DNA of 64,000 bases from Apis mellifera (lineage: Eukaryota; Arthropoda; Insecta; Hymenoptera; Apidae). How positions within the stretch are numbered: the first letter of the stretch is position 1; the number at the start of each line of letters is the position of its first letter. The translations under genes and the position numbers were made by a program. The notes beneath the pieces were generated by a model. The model was not told the DNA's origin. It worked only from the letters and a program-made list of their open reading frames with translations, and searched no databases. Location of the stretch: positions 253,001-317,000 of the forward strand of contig NC_037638.1 in assembly GCF_003254395.2 (NCBI RefSeq), in the 5' to 3' direction. Below, piece after piece: positions 20,897-33,448 of this stretch.

Positions 20897-23557
20897 GAGG
20901 AGAATGGAACTTTGATTTCTTCTCCTTCTTTTTCCTCTTTTTTCAACGCGATATCGGCGAGTTTGGCGGAACGACGGTGGTCCGCGTCGATCCGAAAGGG
21001 CGCCAGCCGACTGGCGGCGTCTCGGCTACTTCCCACCACTTCGCTCCGCCCGAGTACGATAACCCCATCGGCAGATGTTCCTCGAGATATCGCTCCTGTC
21101 GTCCTCCGCGGCTCTCTTATTTTTCCCACCTTTTCTCCGATCATCCATTTCTTTCATTTCTCCCGTTTCTCTTCTCCCTTCGAGTGAAAGAGAAACGCGA
21201 AACTGCTATCCTCGATAATAATTGCGTTTGGTTTCCAAACGTCGATCGTTCCCTACGTGTTGTTATTGTTATTAATATCGGGAGAAAATCGTTACGCGTC
21301 TCGAAAAATTTTTAATCGCGCTTTTCTGGGTCACGATCCACTTGTTCAGCGTTATTCCCGCGATTTTTAATGATTCGCTCTGACTTCAAAGCGACTTGTT
21401 GGAAAAGGGGAAAAAAAAGAAACGGGAGGGGAAAAATTGTAGCGCTCCCTTTGTTTTGGGGAAAGGGAACAGAGCAGAGGGCGAGGGAAGGGTGAAAATA
21501 TGATGGGTTCGATAAACGTTGGAGGTGTTGGTGGCGCGATTTCAAAAGATATACTCGGCGCGCGCACGTGGAAGGGAACAGCTCGGATCCTTTCCTCCGT
21601 TAAACACTCTGTTCGTGAACGGAATACCCGACCCACTGCCCGGGGACGTATTTCGCCGCTTGTTTCCTCCGCCATAAATTTGCCCGCTAAATAGGAAAAC
21701 ACGGCCATCCTACGAAACCTTCGAAACCAGTCGAAACGAAAACACCAGCTTCGATACGTCTCCTTCCACATATCTCTCGAAATCGATTCGAAAATGTCTG
21801 AAAAAATCCTTCATCTCGATTATGCATCTTGGACACGTTGAAACATGCTACAAGGGCGGCCTTGAACGAGCGGCTTTGGACAGACAACTAAGGTTATGTA
21901 CCAACTATCCTCCGTGGTATCCGCAAATACATCTTGCACCGCTCCTACCAGAGTTTCGCATCGGTGTCGTCGCTTCATCCTAGTTACGAATTCATCGCGA
22001 GTCGACGTGCCTCCTCCTCCACTATTTCACGTTGCAACACGCTATTATCGCGCCGAGTATTTCTCTCCCGACAAATCTCGTTCGATCGAGTTTTTCCTTT
22101 TCCTTTCCTCTCCCTTCTTTTTTTGTCCCGTGCGCGAGCGTAGGATCATTTAATCGGAAACGAAGGTCGGTAAAATAAATAAACGGGTCGGTGGATCCAT
22201 CCTGGACAAAGATAAATTAGACGAGATTGCGGGAGATGAAGATTCCGAGGTATAGACGCGGGGAGAAAGGGGGGTGAAGGGATCGGAAGCGGACAACCGC
22301 AACGGCGAAACCTGAAATTCCGAAAACAGAAATTCATGGGTCGGGCAATGGCAACGGGGCCATAAACGTAACGTTTCGAAACGATGCGCGCCACCAGCTC
22401 CACCGTATTATATACTCCATGTTTCTCTCGCCAGAAGTTATAATTGTTTCCGAGTTTCCCCGCGATTCCCTCGAGGAGAGGCAGCCTCCCGCCAACACCT
22501 TGTTTTCCACCTACTTCGATACCGCCGACGTTTTTTCCTTGTCTCGCATTTTTCGTTGTCGCACCCACACGATTTTAGAATCGTCGTCGAAACCACGAGA
22601 AATTCTGTGTTTGTGCAATGTTTAATTCGTGGCGAATTAAAATTTGAATCGAATTATTTTTTCCATTGCGCGATCAAATATTCTAAAATTCGAAGATTAC
22701 GTTTTTACGATCGAGTCGAGTGCGCCAAGTTTTTCAGTTTCGTCCGAAAAAGAGAAACGCAGCTGACCGAAATTTGCGTACGAAAGCTCAGCTGTACGAA
22801 ATTCCACGGTTCTCGAGCGTGGCCTGGTTTTGCTCTCCGCCCTCCCACCATATCTCGCGATTCTTGCGCAAGTTTCGCCACTTCGGAGTCTACGAAGTTC
22901 TTCGAAGCTGTCCGATGTCGCCGCTACGAGATCTCAGTAAACAATCTCTCTCTCCTCTCGCTCGATGCAACGTCTTGCCAAAACGGTCCTACTTTTCGCT
23001 ATTATTAAACTACGTTCCAAAACTGTGCTTTGGCTTTGAGACACTCGCCGGTTCATTGGGTTGGAATCACGTACAAAGCTCGGAACGAACCTTGTTTCTT
23101 TTCGACGAAGTAAAAGTTTTCGCACGGAGGCGTTACATCTGCTCGAATTCATCGGGGATCACGCGTATTATAGCGTATCGATCGATCGTTTCAACTCGCG
23201 AGTATACAAGCGTCGGACGAGGAAATTGGCGAATCGAACGATAGCTATTCCACGTTTTTCCACCGATATAATTGTCTCTCTCTTTCCCACGCATTTAAAC
23301 TTTTCTCCGCGCTAATTAAATCACGTTTTCGCTCGAGTATTTCTATAATTCGCGTTTAAACGCAACCGACGGCTCCCTCTGTCCGATCATTATTTTCAAC
23401 TTTGATGTTCCCCGATGCACGGGGAGAGGATGAAACGCGCTCCAACTTTGCTCGGGATCGGGCGCAACGCTTTTCAAAGTGTGGATCAATTTAACGTTGC
23501 CTGTTAATCGACCGTTAAAAATGGCCATTCGCTTAAAAGCGAAAAAAGAAGAGAAGC

Positions 23558-23579
23558 GAGAGAGAGAGAGAGAGAGAGA
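23558..23579. repeat. (GA)11 microsatellite
   Basis: Eleven perfect GA units. Confidence 0.95.
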
Positions 23580-24628
23580 AAGAACAAAGAACGCGGAGAA
23601 ACGTTCTCGTATTCGGATATAAATGTTTTTCATCGATATCGGAACATGTGACGTGCGTTCATAACCGTGCGTTCATTGCAACGTTGCCGTTTACATTTTT
23701 TCTTTTTTTCTACCTCGCGCCCCGAAAGCGTTATTTTTTTTTTCTCCCCCCTCCCGTTTCCTTTCGAATTTATCGCCACGATCCCGCGAGGTATGCGGCG
23801 GTGTTACGCGAGCACGGCACGTTCGCGCTGCGAGGATACGCTGTAAGTGCCTCCACGACCCCTCTCTTCCTTTTCTAATGGGCCATGTTACCGGGGAAAT
23901 AACGGAAGGTGGTGGGGGAGAACGTGACCCGTAAAAAATGTGTGCCGCGTATTAGTTGTTTAACGAGCCGCGCGCATGTCGGGTTTTGCACGCGGTCGAA
24001 GAATAGCGAGCGAAACGAGGAATAGGAAGGCGACGAACAATGGAAACGTGAAGCGTCCCCGACGAAACGGAAACGCGGGCTGGGAAATTCGGACTCGCGT
24101 CGAATCCCCTCTCTCTCGATCTCCGTTTCGAGATCGCGGTCGACCGAACGAAAACTGCGCCGGTTGGTAAAAGTGGCGTGGCGGGCGGTTGAACGGATGG
24201 GTAGAAGGACGTCGAGCCTTTCGGACTGTTGCCGCTGGGTCGAAACGGTCGGACGGTGGCGAGGGTGGGGTGGAGGCGGCTCTCGCACGGAGTAATTAAA
24301 ACTCGGAAAGTCGCCTCAGACCAGCCGCTCCTTTCGCCTTTCGCGGAAAATGGACGAAGCGACGGGGATTCTCTCTAATGATCTACGGGATATACTCTCC
24401 TTCCTTCTATTCCCTTCCAAAGTTTCAAACGCGTTCAAACTCGTGCAGAAAGTTGTTGTTCCCGTCTCTTTCGCTTCGATTTTTCTCGCTTCGAGCACGA
24501 ATCTTTGTGGACCCCGTGGACCGGACCAACGTTTGATGTTTCCACGCGATGTCCGCGGACGCGAAAGCGGCCGATAGACCGTGCGATGCGATATATAGCG
24601 CGCATCCCGCTCGATTTATGCCGGTGCT

Positions 24629-24753
24629 GGGAGGGGGAGAAAGAGGAAAAAGGAAGAGGGAGGGGAAAAAACGGAAAAGATGAAATAAAAGAGGAGAAAG
24701 AGGGGAAAAATGGGCGAGGGAAAGAGAGAGAGGTGGTAAGGCAGAGAGGAGAA
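24629..24753 (+). repeat. 125-bp polypurine tract
   Basis: Almost entirely G and A on the plus strand with only scattered pyrimidine interruptions. Such tracts can form triplex (H-DNA) structures. The open frame across it is lysine/glutamate/glycine-rich and looks like a composition artefact. Confidence 0.7.
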
Positions 24754-27630
24754 AGTATGGGGATGGGGTGCGAGAGCGAGTGTCGGGCCGGAGCTTTTAA
24801 AAAAACCGAACACGCCGGCAGTGTCGAGCGCTGAAAGGATGGATACGGCTCTTTGAAGCTCGATATCCGCGCTCACACCCGCGCGACATTTCCAACGCCC
24901 CCCTCCTACCTACTCGAAAACTATCCGACAAACTGGCGGATCGTCGATGAAGTTGCAACTCGCGAGTCGCGATTCCACGGGTTACGCGCTCTCCCGTCCA
25001 ATTTTCCCAAGTTGCACGTTCGAAAAAGGGAAGGGGGATTTAGAGTTGATCGCCGATTGCGTCTCTTTCTTTTTTTCTTTTCTTTTTTTCAATTAAAAAA
25101 GCCTCGTTAGCACAGGAGAACGAAAATTCGTTTGAATTCGAGAAAATCTCTCTCCGTTTCTTAGATAGATACTTTATAATTTTTCGATTCTCCGCGATCA
25201 ATCGTAGCGCTTTCGACCCGTCCCTGGTGAATCTGGCATTCGGGCCCCGCGAAAATACATCCGGCGGAAATATTCCGCTTCGACGCGACTTACCGCGAAA
25301 TGGCGGGGAATAGGGGTTGAGAATGGGGGGGTGGAAGAGGTGTAAAAATCGAGTGGCTCGGCGCCACTCCCCTAGGGAGCGAGAACTCGCGTAAAAAGGA
25401 GAGGATTTCCAATATCGCGTCGCTCAGCCATCTTTTGGATCGGCGTTAATGGTCTCTTCCGTTCCCTTCCCGTCATCCTTCCGCCATCCCTCAACCATCC
25501 CGTTGGATGGTTCCCAGATTTTTCCCCCCCCCCTTTTTTTTTTTATTACTTTTTTTTCTCTTTTTCATTACATCCCCTCCGCTGCTTTCTCTTTTATCCT
25601 TGCGGAACGCGATTCGTTTCCCGTCAATCCGAGCAACGAAAGCAAGTCGGGACAAAATTATAATAGCGTCGTCTCTACGACGTCGATAACGACATCGAAG
25701 CGGGGGGAGGAGGAGGGGTATCGGCCGAGAATATAGAAATTCCGTTGACGAGTAACGCGGGACGATTGTGCCGCGACCGTTACCCTCTCGCCTCCCACGA
25801 GTTTCATCGAAGCCGCTACTTTCAGCCCTCGGCGAGAAGAAAAAAAAGAACGTTTTTTTTTACGATCCACCGAGAGAGAATCCTTTTCTCTTTTCTCCTA
25901 CCTTTTCTCTTTCTACCCTTATCCTTTCCCCTTAATTTCGTATTTCGCCATCCACCTTCCGCTTATCTCCCTCGTCTTATTTTCGGCGAGAAAACATCGG
26001 GTTTCCCCGCGACACGATTATATCTCGTCCTTCTCTTTTCGTTTCTTTTTTTTTCTATCCTTTTCTTTTTCGAGAAACATATTCACGGATTTATCCGTGT
26101 AAATAATGCGTTTAAATAACGCGAGGCAAACAAAACACGGCCGCGATAATTAAATGCCGGCGCCCGTTCGCGCGTTACGAGACAACGTTTTAATCGGCTT
26201 TAAAATTGTCGATGAATCTCGCTTCTTTTCTTCTACGTTCTGCGCACACGAATTTCAGTAGCTGCGGCGCGTAGCTGTCCAATTTACGAGCGACACGGGG
26301 GAGTTTGGATTTCGATTCGGATAAAAACTTAATCATGCGCGCGCGACGAGTATCGATCGAAACTCGGGGGTTAATAAATCGAGGCGCCGATTATTCCGCG
26401 CGTTACAACTCGCCATCGTAATTCAACCGCGGCCGAGACTTTGGCCACGAATTTTTCCCTTTCTTTTTTTTTTTTCTCCCCCCCATCCCCTGTTTTCTCT
26501 TCCCTGATACCCGACACGCGAATGCGAATGCGAATAATTATTTTACGACCGTTGCTCGCTTTATCCGGGAAACGAGACCGGGTGTCGTTTAAATTCCGCC
26601 GTAAGACGTTGGGAACGAAGAATTATATCCGTCCACCGTTCGCTCCTCTAAACGGAATTTATTCGCGTAACGACGCTGAAACGTGTCCGTGTCGCGCGTT
26701 AATACGACGTATCTTTAACGTATCTCTACCCACGCTTTTCATTTCTCCCTTTTCTACCTTCGTATTTACACCGCCGAAATCCGGGAATTTAACGGAATGG
26801 ACGATGCGATTCCTCGATACTTCGTTCTCTCGAGACGGGAATGTACGCAAACGGACGATAACGCGGCTTCCGTTTTACAATTAAGCTCGGCCAATTTCGG
26901 CGCAGTATACTTTGTCCAAGTATGCGAGTAGATCGGTATCTAGGATATATCGTACGTTGGATAGCGATAATTTTGACAAGGGCTATCATTTCGCGATCGT
27001 TCGCGCAGAGTCGGACTGGTTTCCTCAGCGGCGATGGGGGGTTTCGAGGTAACAATTGAAGCGGCGTTCGCGTAGTTTATAGCCGTGCGTGATACTCGGA
27101 CGACGTTCCGTGAAGGATGAATCGAAGACCGGATGAAAGGGGGTGAAATATTCGAAAGTCGTTTAAACAACTTGCTTCCTAAAAATTTGTAGAACGATCA
27201 ACGTTGAAACATTTATATTTACTATGCTATGTAGAATATCAACGAATTAACGATTCATTTTGGTAGCGAAAACACATCGAAGATTCTTTCGCCTCTCTTT
27301 CCAATAGAGATTTTGAAATACGTAGCTCGTCGAACGAGCTCGGTTTCATTTGCGACTGTCGCTACTTTTTCTTTTTCTTGCTATTAGCGAGACTAACGTC
27401 CACTGCTCGACCCCGTCTTTTTATCTGGAGATCGGCGCACGGAAAAATCCTGGTAACCGTTTCCATCCGAGATCGGCGTACGCGAGACGATAAATATTAG
27501 CGGAACATCTATTATTCTCTCGGTGGTGAAAAGAAAGGATTTATCGATGGCTTCGTTCCGGCCACCCCCATCTTTCGTCGCCGCCAGACACGCACTCACT
27601 CGTTTCCTCAATCCTTCCATCTTTCGAATC

Positions 27631-27859
27631 TTTGATTTTTCGCCGCGTTTCGAAATCTGAATCTTTGGCTCGCGTCGATTTTAAGCGTATTCTCATGATC
27701 CAGGATATGACAATAAACAGTGTACATTATTGTGCATCAGCATTAATGGAAGATTTGATTTTTCGCCGCGGCCAGCGTTTCAAAATATCGAAATTAAGCG
27801 GAATCGTATTCTCACGATCCAGGATACGACAATAAACGATATACATCGTTAATGAAAGA
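27631..27859. repeat. Diverged tandem duplication, about 123 + 106 bp
   Basis: Unit 1 (27631-27753) and unit 2 (27754-27859) both open with TTTGATTTTTCGCCGCG, both contain GTATTCTCRYGATCCAGGAT followed by AYGACAATAAAC, and both end in TTAATGRAAGA. Substitutions and small indels separate them, so the duplication is not recent. No coding potential is evident. Confidence 0.85.
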
Positions 27860-30800
27860 TGCTATTATAATTCTTGCACCCTTGAAAAGGTTAGCGAAAA
27901 AATTCTATAAAAATTGCAAAAAAATTCCCTCGATGATTCGCTCGAAACATTATCGATTACGAAGAGAGAAGGTGGACATCGATCGAGTCGCATGGAAAAC
28001 AGGGAATTATGCACCGCGGATGCCCTCCACCCGTTCCAATACACGGGATCGCATTCTCCTTGATCCTTGTTCGTACACGCATCAAAGTGGCTAGCGGAAA
28101 GTGGCGACGAGTTAACGTCCCGCGAGACGACGACGACGACGAGGAGCCACTCCCCTTTTTGTCTCTATTATTCAAACGACGCTCGTCGCAACGAGATCGG
28201 ACCAAGAACATTCTCTTCTCGCAAACGAAATTCATCCACGCACACGTCTTTTCCCCTGCTTTCCTCGAATCCCTTAAACGCGATGCTCGTCTCCTTTTCT
28301 CCCGAATTCTCCGTTTCTCCTCCTCCTCCGCGTCAAGATTTCGTTGGAAATTCGTTGGCGGGCCGATAACGTATCGCTTGGGCGGAGGATCGAGATGGCT
28401 GGCGGACGATAAATCGCGGAGGGAAGAATTTGTAAACGCAACGCGAGTTTAGTCGTTTCGTTTCGTAAACGCGGACGGAAGAGAAGGGTTTGGCCGAGCT
28501 GTGGAAATTACGGCCAGAATTACGTATCCCCTCCTTACGTACGAGATTAATCGGTGATCATCTCCTATCCGCGTTGCCGTGTTTTCGTCCGAGCAGCTCG
28601 GTTGATTACACGCGAGCCTCGATAATAGATCACCTGCTGCCTGCGTTCACGCTAACGCTCGGATAATATCCTCCTCGATGCCGCCACCGTCGACAAACAC
28701 CCCCCGTTTCCCCCATGTGTGCCCCGATTCCTTCTCCTAATTCATCCACTCTCAATTTTCCTCTTTCCTTACGGAATTAATCTTATTTCGCTCTTCCTTC
28801 TTTCTTTTCCTCTACGTAAGGAGAGAGTAAGGAGAAAAATTGGAAAAAGTTGCGAGGAATAAGGACAAAGGGATCGTGAAACGCTCGATAAGCGAAGAAA
28901 TTATATTTTTCTTGGTAGAGAAAAAAGTGAAACGTCTCGTCTCGAGCGTTGATAGATCGGTGGAGAGATACGAACCGGTATCGTTGCAGGTACAAGAGTA
29001 TAGCCTCGAGTAGCGGGAGGTAGAAGATACGAGGCGATTCGGTCGAGTTGACTCTCTCCGTGAACACGCGATGCGATCCGCACGATGCGTATCGTAATTA
29101 TACGGGGACAGCTTTGTCCTTGCCCTGTTCGATCCTACACATCCTTCTCCCTTCGACGGGTGAATCCTTTCAGCGGGCGTGTAGTCATCGAGGCGGCGCT
29201 CGGCAACGTTTGCACAGGCGAAATCGTTGGACGATCGATGGTCGTGCTCTACCCAGTGGACTAACTAGTTGAACGAGAGGTTGATCCGTTGCGCGATCGA
29301 ACGTCGTTTTCGAAGGTCGTCGAAATTAACCGCTTGAACTCGAAAAGGTACTTTTCTTTCTTTTTTTAAATTCTTTTAGAAAACGCACGAACATTAAAAT
29401 TCGACGTTTCTCTCGTTATGAATCGGAGCAAAGGGAAGCGGTTTCGAAAGAGTCTGATTGGCAAACGTATAGAAAAATAAAATGCGATAACAAGCGTTCT
29501 TCTTGCATACGAAAAGAGACGTCGAGCGGTAATTAATGAAACGATTGGTTGAAAACGATGGCGATCATTGCCCGATTCGAAGCGAATGATTCGAATAACG
29601 CGTTTGTCGCCTATTACTGCTTTACTATTATATATATCGACAGAGAACGTGAAACGTATAAAATTTACAGGCGAAAAGTGAATGGAAACGGTCGAAAAGC
29701 GAATTGGAATTGGAAGAATTTGGGGAAACGGTCGAAACGGAATGGAATTTCGGGTTGGACGGATCGGAGGCGCGTTAAATTATGGGAGCAGAGATCGAGG
29801 GAACCGCAACTCGTCCACGCTCGTTTCTTCCCCCTTTAACTCTACTTCCGTTTCGTAACCTTGTTGAAACCGCGCGCCGCCCACGCCGATTCATCCGCCC
29901 GTCCCCCTTGTCGTTCGCCGACGTAACTAGTTCATTATCCGACGCGAGGTTGGATTCGCGAGCAGGAAAACGAGGGGGCGTTTTGTATCCGCGCATTTAT
30001 TCGGCCGAGGTTGGAAAATGTTTCTCGAGTATCGAACGAAAGGAAGAGATGGAAGACGAGAAATCCCTTTTCGTTATTCTTTCGTAAACTTTGTCCGTTA
30101 AACTGAGCCTAATAAAATTCCCTATTCTCGTTTCAAAGCGGTTTTCGAAAAGGTTCCCTTCGGTTTCTTTCGAAACGAAGCGATATCAACGCTGCGAAAC
30201 GCGACCAGATTCCAGAGTGGCGCGACGAGTCCTCTGGAATTAAAAGTAATAAACCCGTGCGTTCAATTTCGTTTCATCGTCTTCCCTCCCTCCTTCTCCT
30301 CCCCGCCCGGATATTAACGTTAACGAGAAAATTATTGTTAACGGTATTACGCTACGTTAACGCCACGATAGTTTTGTCCCTTTTTTTTTTTTACGTTCAA
30401 ACTTCATCCGGCCTGCGGATAAATTTCATTATAATAATTAAATGCTCTTTTTAAAGGTAACGATGAGATAAAATTAGTAAGAAAAGAAAAAAAAAGTTGT
30501 TCGAAAGGAATTCGAAACTATAACGCTCGATAATAATGATTTTTCGAAACGACGTGTCTACTCGAGAACGCGAATTACGAATTTCGAATAAAAAAAAAGT
30601 ACGCATAGAATTTCTGCTCGAACGAAGGAAGGGAGAAACCTTTCCACAGATTTTTCAAAACCGCGTGATTCGGGAAAGCCGAAACTCTCCTCTTTTTATC
30701 TTTTTTCCTCCTCCCCCCTCTTTACCCTCGCGCCACGCGCGACGCGCCTGTAGAATTAGTTAGGAAGCTAATTGCACCACCACCTCGTTTTAATTCCATT

Positions 30801-31289
30801 ATACAAGCTGCGTCGTGTAGATGCAAATTTCACCCTCCTCCTCCCCTCTCACCTTCTTCACCCCGACCCCGAAACGTTCACCTGACCTCCTCCCTCTCCC
30901 TCCCCCTCTCCCCTTCCTGGCACCGGTCGCACTTAACCCGTCCTGAACGCATCCGGCACGGCCCGTCTTCCGTCCCCGCCGCCACAACAACTTTCCGAAT
31001 TATCTTGTAACGAGAGACGACACCAACGTTCCCAATTACGGGACGGGCACGAGACGGGTAAGACGGGCCTCTGTAACGCGCTATCGGTGTATTAACGGAT
31101 ACATCCCCCCCCCTTCCCTTCCCGTATTTCCGCAAGTTTAAGCGCTCGCTCGACGCTTAAGCGACGACGCCCCCGAAATCGAGAGTTTCCTCCAGCTTTG
31201 CGAAACGCTCTCTCCGCGTTCGGCTCGGATATCCCGGTTGTCGCGATACACCGACGTTGTAATTAACTTGCATCTCTCTCTTCCTTCCT

Positions 31290-31313
31290 CTCTCTCTGGA
31301 GAGAGAGAGAGAT
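31290..31313. repeat. Self-complementary CT/GA hairpin
   Basis: TCTCTCTCT, two G residues, then AGAGAGAGA: an inverted repeat with a 2-nt loop formed where a CT array meets a GA array. Confidence 0.7.
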
Positions 31314-33423
31314 TTTTCTCGAAACGTAAAGTAGATAACGATCGAGACTAAGTACAATTTCATGAATATATATATATATTTAATAATAAATTGTTGGAAT
31401 ACGACGGGAGAATTGTAAAAATTTTTTAATCGATCCGAGAATCCGGGATACGATCGTCTGCTGTGGTTAATCAGCGACAGGAAACGAAGGCGTAGCCGCA
31501 GCCGAGGTTATTAATTATAAATGTCCAAGTTTGGCGAGAAGTTTGGCCGAAGCGTTCCGGGCTGGAATCAATTTGTTATCGAGGCGTGGCCACGTTCGAA
31601 ATTCTCGAAAAGAAGTGGCCAAGAAGGGGTTGTGTATATCTATATATGTATATATAAAGAGAGAGAGAGGGAGAGAGAAAAACGTGGTCTGGGGGGATCG
31701 ATCGAGCTTTCTCCTGGTATAATCGCGAGGCCGCGAAAACTTGTCGAAACTTGGTGTTGACACGGAATCGACGATTCGTCAGGGACGTTTGCCTAATTGT
31801 TTGCCGATGCGAGCACGGCCAGAACCCTCCTCCCCCGATGTTTGACTTGACCGAACCCGGAAATCGTAAGTTAATTATCGGCTGTCGCTCGTTTCGTCCC
31901 GGCGTATCTCGTTTCCGATGCGGCAACCGAGCAAATAAAACACGTGCAACGTCGCTTCCCTGAAAATTCATCGTCAACCGGATCGACAACCTTTCTTCCG
32001 AAGCTTTTAAAATATATATATACCTTTGCGATTATCTTTTAATTCGAATAAACGTAAAGCGTGGGAGGAGCTCGATCGCAATTTCTTCTTTCTCGTCCGT
32101 GGAATCGAATAATCGTTCTTTCCTAAAATCGATTTTATAGATCTCGCGAGAGAGCGGAAAGAAGGAAGAGAGAGAAGAGAGATCGGAGTTAACGTCATAA
32201 TCCTTTCCGACCGGTTAATTGCGCTTTGACTGGCGATAATCCTATCTGGAAGACCGTAGGAATTCGAGTATCACGCGAGCGGGCCATTAGTCGATTAATA
32301 TCGCCGGTGAATTTTGTTATCCGGAGCGTGCATTATCGCGACTGGTTCCGGAGCGACGGCCGTCAGCGTAGTTTACTTTTACTCCTCTCCCTTTAAAACT
32401 CGCGCCTCGCTGTCTAGCTTTTGCTTAATTGCACGGAATTCCCTCTCTCTCTCTCTCTCCCTCTGGAAGCCCCTTTGTCGGTCCCGGAGCAACGCGACGG
32501 GAAAGCAAGGAAAATGGGCGGAGTACGGCTCGCTCGCCGTGGAAATCTAACGACTACGCTATCTATGTGCATATTTCTTACATAATTACCCCGGGCAAAG
32601 TACACTCCTCGAAACTCCCCCGGCCGTGCTCCAACAGCTTGCGTTTATACCTTGCGTCGGAGTGAGATATTTATGCGCATTAATCTTGCCTTTTCATCGG
32701 ATTTCATTAACGCGGTTGGTGATAACGCGCCACCGATACCCGATTAACCTGCGCCCCTACGAGGGAAACGCCGATTTTCCGCGCCGCGATAATTATCCAG
32801 GTCGGATGGAAAAATGCGTAGGCAACGATTTCTCGTTAAAATTGGAACACGGAATAATTGATTAGGTACGAAAAACGTTCCTTCTAATTATCCGCCCAAG
32901 GCGTCCACTTGATGACGCGCTGTCCGCGCGAAATTTCGATCGAAATTCGTGGACGCGATCTCCTCCGCGATGGACGAGGAGAAACTCGTCCCCCAGTTTG
33001 GCGCAATTATTAAGAGAATACGAGGAGAAAAATGGAACGGATGAGAGTAATTTGAATTCGTGCGCAGATATTCGATTTGACGCGAAACGCGTATTAACGA
33101 GTCTGCCAACTATTCTCGCACTTATTTCTTAGTCGAACTTTGGTTAACGGAGTGATTCATCGAATAATTAGCGCTCGCTCGAAGGGCAATGCTCGGATCC
33201 CTTTCTTCTCTTCGCTTCGCACCTCTTCCATCCGCTTTCGATTCTCGAGATCGATACGAGTCTCTGATGAACGGGATCGCACCTCGCCGCGCCACTCTTT
33301 GACGAGAAGAGTTGGGTGATTTAACGACACGTGGGAGGGCAACGCATTCCCCTCCCCCTCGGTCGGGAGGAATCTAATTTATTTCCTCCTTTGTGGTAAC
33401 GTCTGTGGGACAGAGGAGGGAAG

Positions 33424-33448
33424 GAGAGAGAGAGAGAGAGAGAGAGAG
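33424..33448. repeat. (GA)12 microsatellite
   Basis: About twelve perfect GA units. Confidence 0.95.

Larger units (their letters stand above)
11876..27630. other. Gene-free stretch, 15.7 kb
   Basis: Open frames here are arginine/serine-rich shadows of CpG-rich or pyrimidine-rich DNA, with overlapping opposite-strand partners and no conserved motif. The first part (from 11876 up) is presumably the GA-rich 5' leader and promoter of the minus-strand gene. Contents: microsatellites listed separately, pyrimidine-rich tracts at about 17157-17240 and 17638-17683, a poly(A) run near 19042-19060, and a 125-bp purine tract at 24629-24753. No RNA gene was recognised. Confidence 0.5.
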
